This document shows, piece after piece, positions 60,101-64,000 of a stretch of 64,000 nt of DNA; within the stretch, counting starts at the first letter, position 1, and each line of letters begins with the position of its first letter. Both the position numbers and the translations under genes were made by a program. The DNA is from Dyadobacter fermentans (GTDB taxonomy: Bacteria; Bacteroidota; Bacteroidia; Cytophagales; Spirosomataceae), in contig NZ_JAHXBN010000017.1 in assembly GCF_019924045.1 (NCBI RefSeq), positions 186,001 through 250,000 of the forward strand, read 5' to 3'. The notes beneath the pieces were generated by a model. It was not told the DNA's origin, searched no databases, and saw only the letters and a program-made list of their open reading frames with translations.

Positions 60101-60331
60101 AGTGCTTGATTGGAGCGTAATAGCGGGAAATCCATTTTCCGGCAATGTTTCTAACCGGTAGATTTTATTGTTTCCCGGAGCGGGTTCAGGATATTGCAGG
60201 ACTCGGAGTGTTTGCTGCCCATCATAAAATGTTATTGCCGGTCTGTCGACATTTATTTGCTGGGGAAATGCTGCTTTGCATTGTAATAGCAAAGCCAAAA
60301 TGGCTGCGATTAAATGGATTGGATGCTTCAT
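57161..60331 (-). CDS. Large secreted M4 (thermolysin-like) peptidase with repeat domains
   Basis: 1,056 residues with a signal peptide (LIAAILALLLQCKAAFPQ). The thermolysin motifs are HEYLH (H186, E187, H190), the third zinc ligand region EEGIAD (E215, D219) and a catalytic-histidine region LPHPNGGVLFKWSYLL (H279), so zinc binding and catalysis look intact. The middle holds several ~90-residue beta repeats rich in tyrosine and tryptophan, and the C-terminus has a conserved ~90-residue block (ELKGFRNDPDAF to ADIILDIK) that also occurs in the two neighbours. No type A sorting domain is recognisable; it may use another type IX tail or stay cell-surface-bound. It lies 24 bases after the next paralogue on the - strand. 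Confidence 0.85.
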   Translation of the reverse strand: MKHPIHLIAAILALLLQCKAAFPQQINVDRPAITFYDGQQTLRVLQYPEPAPGNNKIYRLETLPENGFPAITLQSSTQAGVVTFEDKFPYDNVYNDNASPFLSLEGAQSLYSFQSVMKAIDARFGWKGLDGTGIAPINIVMGNTQKYPLAPSSAYYVTDGSIDWFFLIKDFNGATSFNNGIETIAHEYLHSIMRYKRGFQNYNPDICGESHSVEEGIADLFGVYIRNKVKQIPPQNFDWEYQEWENLGASISDPKSFLFPDTYNGQYYKNECHPAFLPHPNGGVLFKWSYLLSEGFQGSAYNDLGYGYSNLTGIGVEKCFDILWATLPKLNKYLTYPVLRIKTLETAGQLYGLNSTEYLAVQNAWCAVGVCDNNLPAFTMSPANATSFINPWPTVDLNLTWTNNNLIQEWEVQMSPKYDFSDSVQTVKLTNFSTVIGQNQTLMSTATATGYFHPSKKVYARAKISQAGVNFCKGLNPLCNLYQKFGPTHAFGLKDQKVQFWPATTFTSVKAWSGQVTWKSISGAERYRLQVSNDSSFSALVYDGISLHTGNYMETGIINTSLTIGQTYYARVRAERLDLLKLKNNHGAWSNMLTVTAVVPSTAIIQAKSQMLNDPPLQVSTLGRQVNWDYVAGATNFVVQIAKDNAFSNIVSSVSVAGNLASTTMLFPILPNLTELFVRVLPQKVTASGTVSGVCSNVWRIKINETAALPVMTGPLDGSTFPFKSFAGNVFEWKSGTVNMNTVDHFELHLTKTAGPASIFTTQGKTLNFFVQDPLMFDATGLQAKVLAVNPLGAKTGLSLPFNYIICPDHPAVFFPGDLGKVDPTKDFKVEWFKSESFAPGSQFLVTLKEAGINALPGFTDKPTTANFMLVPAGTLTNGKNYTVTVKNSSSCAALLLPVTFFSAVGSGGSNQPQPPKLVNFNVELKGFRNDPDAFSIGTSNYELGLEFIDPDGNVLALLDPNGMQVTKLLVDSENSGVVLTGSNKPQGKYKLRLKLAKIFPPNTYYPFDQPRFSVFLNGQAIILNHIITIDLFNPGSSFDQWKEGFQFADIILDIK
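57621..57754 (-). repeat. 134-bp tract shared with the neighbouring paralogue
   Basis: Differs from the tract at 60828-60961 at a single base (57716 G versus 60923 A on + strand), while flanking sequence in the two genes differs much more. This is typical of recent gene conversion or recombination. Confidence 0.85.
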
Positions 60332-60355
60332 ATTTAATAGTGTTGTTTAGTGATT

Positions 60356-63300
60356 CTATTTTATGTCTAACATGATATCCGCGAACTGAAACCCCTCTTT
60401 CCATTCATCAAAGCTTGAACCGGGATTAAAGAGATCGAACGTAATAACATGGTTCGACACAACTACCTGGTTGTTGAGTAAAACAGAGAAGCGCGGCTGA
60501 TCGAGCGGATAGTAGGTGTTGGGTGGGAAAATCTTGGCCAGTTTGAGTCTGAGCTTATATTTACCCTGCGGTTTGTTGTTCCCGACCATGATTACGCCGG
60601 AGTTTTCAGAGTCGACGAGTAGTTTTGTTACCTGCATACCATTTGGGTCCAGAAGTGCTAGAACGTTGCCATTCGGATCAAAAAGTTCGACTCCCAGCTC
60701 ATAGTTGGATGTTCCGTAAGCGGGCGGAACTGAGAATGCATCCGGGTCGTTGCGAAAGCCTTTCAAGTCGATGTTGAAATCAACGAGCTTAGGTTGTGGG
60801 GGTTGATTTGAACCACCTGAACCGACAGCAGAAAAAAACGTGACTGGTAATAATAATGCTGCACAGGAGGACGAATTTTTAACAGTTACAGTATAGTTTT
60901 TGCCATTTGTAAGCGTACCAGCAGGAACAAGCATGAAATTGGCGGTCGTCGGTTTGTCGGTAAATCCGGGCAATGGGTTAAGTCCGGCCTCCTTGATAGT
61001 GACCAAAAACTGGCTACCCGGAGGGAACGACTCGCTTGGAAACCACTGGACGTTAAAATTCTTGGTGGGATCGACTTTGCCCAAATCACCCGGGAAGAAC
61101 ACTGCCGGGTGATCGTCGCAAATGGTATAATCAAAAGGCTGTGAAAGAGCTGTTTTTGCACCTAGCGAATTGACAGCCAGTACGCTTGCCTGCAAACCTT
61201 GGTGGTCATTAAAGATCAAAGGATCCTGAATGAATAATTGCATTGTCTTGCCCTGCGAAGTAAAAATGGAGGTCAATCCTGATGTTTTTTGGGTAATGTG
61301 AAGTTCGAAGTGCTCGACGGTATTCATGTTCAGCGTCCCACTTTTCCACTCAAATCCGGCGGCGGCAAAGTTTTTAAATGGAAAGGTGGTTCCATTTGCC
61401 GGCGATAGCATTACGGGCAGTGCAGCGGACTCATCTATTTTGATGCGCCAGACATTGCTGCATTTGCCGAAAGCCAGATTTTTCTTGGGTAAAGCCCGGA
61501 CAAACAAATCAGTCATGTTGGGCAACGGAGGGAAAAGTAATATCGTGCTGGTGTGATTGCCAGATACCGTTACCGATGAAATAATGTTGCTAAACGCATT
61601 ATCTTTTGCGATTTCTACCACAAAGCTTGATGCGCCCGGCACGGGATCCCAACTGACCACCCGCCCAAGGCTTCCGACTGAGAGCGGTGGATCATTGGGC
61701 TTTTGAGTCTTGGCTTGAATGATAGCCGTTGAAGGTGTGGATGTATTAACTATCAGTGGCTCGGACAGAACTCCGTAATTGCTCTGGAGCTTTGGTGTAT
61801 CCTTCCTCTTCGCCGCGACGCGTGCATAGTAGGTCTTGCCGGTATCCAGCATAGCATTGATTAGCCCTGTTTCCGTAAAATTACCGGTATGCGGCGCGAA
61901 TCCTTGGTAGATAATGGAGTTAAAGAAAGCGTCGTTAGCAAGCTCTATCAGGTAAAGTTCCGCATCTTTCTCCGATTTCCAGGCTAGCTCCGTATACCAG
62001 GGATTTACGGAAGCGGAGGTACTTGATGGCCAGAACTCCACCCTTTTGTCGCTTGTTTTGAAGCAATGTGTGGGGGTGAACTGTTGATATATTTTGCAAA
62101 GCGGATTCAGACCCTTGCAAAAATTGGGATCAGCTTGTGTAATTTTTGCCCTTACGTATACCGTTGTATGGGGACGGAAATAGCCGCTGGCGCTGCCTTT
62201 GTAAAATACACCTCCGCCCGATTTAAAGAATGTATCGAAAGTGCTTACCTTGTATACCTGTGGGTTGGTAAAGTTGTAAGTCGAGTCCATTTGTACCTCA
62301 ATCTCTTTCACACGGTTATCATAATCCCAGGAAAAATTAACTTTAACGGCAGGCCATGGCTCGATGTTGGAGGAAGCGTTAGCAGGGTAAATGGAGAAGA
62401 ATGGGAGATTGTTGTCGCATACGCCGACAGCGCACCACGCTTTTTCGACTGCCTGATATTCTGGAGAGTTTAGGCCGTATAGTTGTTTCGCTGCATCAAG
62501 TGTAAATGTTTTGAATGCCGGATAGTCGGAGTATCCTTTCATTGAAGGCAATGACTTCCAGATAATTTGAATGACTTTTTCCACTCCGATTCCTGCCAGG
62601 TCGGTGTAAGTGTAACCTAGATCATTCGTTGCTGACCCTGTTAGTCCAGATGACAACAGGTAAAACCATCTCGTGACGACTCCTCCGGCCTCATAGGGAC
62701 TCGATCCAACACAAATCGGTGGGTAATATTGCCCATTGTAAGTGTCTGCATATTGACGCGTTTTGGGATGGCCGATGTCAAAATTGAGAGATAAAACTTG
62801 GGGGGCAAGGATCCAGTCGTAATTTTGGGGTGTAGCGTTGTTGATTTTGTTTTTAATGTATATGCCAAAAACGTTACAGATGCCTTCGTTTATGGCGATA
62901 TATTCGGAACACTGAATATTACTCTTATCATATATTCCGGTTTTGTACCGAATAATCGAATGCGTCATTTCATGGGCAAGAACGTCGATTGTAATTTGAA
63001 ATGGCTTGTTGTCGTTCAAATTTCTTTCAAATCCAAAGAACCCTCCGTTAGCATTGCCTGAGTAGTATGAGCGTATCTGAGAACCGGTCTCAAATTGATT
63101 CTCCATACGGATATCAATGGCGACGCTTCCATTACCATCACTTCCTTTCCAGTTAAACCTTTGGTCAAAAGTTTTCATTACCCGTTGAAACCCGGATAAG
63201 ATCTGCACCGCTTCGCTGCTCAGATAGGGAGTTGGGTTATCCGTAAATTGACTATCATATGGCTGTTTATCTTCAAAGTAAGCCGAATTCCCTTGGCTGA

Positions 63301-63538
63301 TCCCTTGCAAGGTTATTTCTGGAAACCCATTTTCGGGCAACGTCTGCAACCTATATATCTTTTCACTCTGCTGGTCAGGTAGTACGGTATATTCCAAAGC
63401 CCTGAACGTTTGCTGACCATCAAAGAAGCTCATCGCTGACCGATCGACATTTTTGGGGTTATGCAGATTTTGGGACGATGCTGTATAGTGAACCAACAGC
63501 GAGAAGGTCCATAGTAAAATGCATTGTAGATTTTTCAT
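60356..63538 (-). CDS. Paralogue of the secreted M4-like protein, probable pseudo-peptidase
   Basis: 1,060 residues with a signal peptide (CILLWTFSLLVHYTASSQ) and the same architecture as its neighbour. HEMTH (H189, E190, H193) and the third zinc ligand E218 (INEGIC) are kept, but the conserved aspartate that follows is N222, and the catalytic histidine is replaced by tyrosine (SSPYEAGG, Y282, where the neighbour has LPHPNGG). A metal site without normal catalysis is therefore likely. The beta-repeat middle and the C-terminal block (ELKGFR-like, ending in ADIMLDIK) are conserved. It is the middle member of the tandem array. Confidence 0.82.
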   Translation of the reverse strand: MKNLQCILLWTFSLLVHYTASSQNLHNPKNVDRSAMSFFDGQQTFRALEYTVLPDQQSEKIYRLQTLPENGFPEITLQGISQGNSAYFEDKQPYDSQFTDNPTPYLSSEAVQILSGFQRVMKTFDQRFNWKGSDGNGSVAIDIRMENQFETGSQIRSYYSGNANGGFFGFERNLNDNKPFQITIDVLAHEMTHSIIRYKTGIYDKSNIQCSEYIAINEGICNVFGIYIKNKINNATPQNYDWILAPQVLSLNFDIGHPKTRQYADTYNGQYYPPICVGSSPYEAGGVVTRWFYLLSSGLTGSATNDLGYTYTDLAGIGVEKVIQIIWKSLPSMKGYSDYPAFKTFTLDAAKQLYGLNSPEYQAVEKAWCAVGVCDNNLPFFSIYPANASSNIEPWPAVKVNFSWDYDNRVKEIEVQMDSTYNFTNPQVYKVSTFDTFFKSGGGVFYKGSASGYFRPHTTVYVRAKITQADPNFCKGLNPLCKIYQQFTPTHCFKTSDKRVEFWPSSTSASVNPWYTELAWKSEKDAELYLIELANDAFFNSIIYQGFAPHTGNFTETGLINAMLDTGKTYYARVAAKRKDTPKLQSNYGVLSEPLIVNTSTPSTAIIQAKTQKPNDPPLSVGSLGRVVSWDPVPGASSFVVEIAKDNAFSNIISSVTVSGNHTSTILLFPPLPNMTDLFVRALPKKNLAFGKCSNVWRIKIDESAALPVMLSPANGTTFPFKNFAAAGFEWKSGTLNMNTVEHFELHITQKTSGLTSIFTSQGKTMQLFIQDPLIFNDHQGLQASVLAVNSLGAKTALSQPFDYTICDDHPAVFFPGDLGKVDPTKNFNVQWFPSESFPPGSQFLVTIKEAGLNPLPGFTDKPTTANFMLVPAGTLTNGKNYTVTVKNSSSCAALLLPVTFFSAVGSGGSNQPPQPKLVDFNIDLKGFRNDPDAFSVPPAYGTSNYELGVELFDPNGNVLALLDPNGMQVTKLLVDSENSGVIMVGNNKPQGKYKLRLKLAKIFPPNTYYPLDQPRFSVLLNNQVVVSNHVITFDLFNPGSSFDEWKEGFQFADIMLDIK
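60828..60961 (-). repeat. Second copy of the shared 134-bp tract
   Basis: Matches 57621-57754 with one difference. Both lie at the same place in the two coding sequences (the segment before the C-terminal conserved block, including TLTNGKNYTVTVKNSS). Confidence 0.85.
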
Positions 63539-63572
63539 AATGATAGTGTTGTGTGAAATATTGGAATAAAAT

Positions 63573-64000
63573 TCACTTCACATCCAGGATGATATTACCA
63601 AACTGAAACCCTATTTTCCATTCATGGGAGAAGGAATTAGGATCAACAAAGTTGGCCGTGATCACATGGGGGTTTACGATCGGTTGCCCGTCAAGGAATA
63701 CGGAAAATCTGGGCTGATCGAAGGGATAGTAAATCAGCGGATCGAAAATATTCTTCAATTTGAGCCTTAGCTTGTACTCACCTTGTGGCTTGTTGAAGGC
63801 CTGCATGACTACGCCCGAATTTTCGGAGTCCACTAAAAGTTCTGTAACCTGGTTGCCATTCGGGTCCAACAGGGCAAGCAGGTTGCCATCCGGATCTATT
63901 AACTCTATCCCAAGTACATAATCAGATGTCCCGTATTCGGGCGGGAATACACTGCCGTCGGGGTTGTTCCGGAAGCCTTTCAGCTCGATAGTAAAGTTGA
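63573..64000 (-). CDS. Third paralogue of the M4-like protein family, C-terminal part
   Basis: The frame is open across the window edge and encodes the same C-terminal block as the other two (ELKGFRNNPDGSVFP, then DPNGNQVTELLVDSENSG and RFSVFLDGQP). Only the last ~143 codons are inside the window, so the rest, including any peptidase domain, is upstream on the - strand and unseen. Confidence 0.85.
   Translation of the reverse strand, partial: NFTIELKGFRNNPDGSVFPPEYGTSDYVLGIELIDPDGNLLALLDPNGNQVTELLVDSENSGVVMQAFNKPQGEYKLRLKLKNIFDPLIYYPFDQPRFSVFLDGQPIVNPHVITANFVDPNSFSHEWKIGFQFGNIILDVK

Noticed and set aside
1..64000. tRNA, rRNA, CRISPR array, insertion sequence or phage genes
   Set aside because: None recognised by eye on either strand; the only possible mobile feature is the Rpn-type nuclease gene, which has no visible terminal repeats.

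Overview
The window reads as a chromosomal segment of a Gram-negative Bacteroidota bacterium, most likely order Cytophagales and plausibly Dyadobacter or a close relative. This is inferred from the TAnnTTTG-type promoter boxes, weak ribosome binding sites, a type IX secretion sorting domain, LytS/LytTR pairs, a Bacteroidota-style imuA-imuB-dnaE2 set, DUF1080 proteins and a FecR-type sigma/anti-sigma remnant. No rRNA, tRNA, CRISPR array or phage structural gene was seen.

Positions 1-9.9 kb are a cobalamin locus on the + strand: a chelatase-type VWA subunit (cut by the window edge), cobQ, a threonine-phosphate decarboxylase, cbiB, then a cobalamin riboswitch that starts a second transcription unit (BtuF-like lipoprotein, PduO-type adenosyltransferase, cobU, cobT, cobS, cobC). 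An Rpn-type nuclease gene sits on the - strand between the two halves. Positions 9.9-24.9 kb are mixed housekeeping and accessory genes: a truncated sigma/anti-sigma pair, phospholipase C, a Fic protein with its own repeated operator, a small gene with a large leader hairpin, an AraC regulator, a cytochrome c, and a radical SAM-DUF2809-DUF2236 operon.

Positions 24.9-35.7 kb hold a DNA-damage module. dnaE2 and imuB form a - strand operon, a dinD homologue is divergent from imuB, and imuA lies about 5 kb away beyond an ArsR/SRPBCC pair and several unrelated + strand genes. imuA and imuB share a 15-bp palindrome (GATAT-N5-ATATC) placed at the same distance from candidate -7 boxes.

Positions 35.8-57 kb are accessory: a frameshifted zeta-toxin-like gene with its small partner, a frameshifted DUF1080 gene, two LytS/LytTR systems around a large secreted VWA protein and a 7-TM hydrolase fusion, a second ArsR/SRPBCC module with a related but distinct operator, a small orphan gene with a duplicated leader, a pirin, esterases and a T9SS cargo protein. 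From 57 kb to the end lies a - strand tandem array of at least three related ~1,060-residue secreted proteins with a thermolysin-like (M4) N-terminus. Two of them share an almost identical 134-bp tract suggesting gene conversion, and one has lost catalytic residues.

All functional names come from motif recognition by eye; no database search was run.
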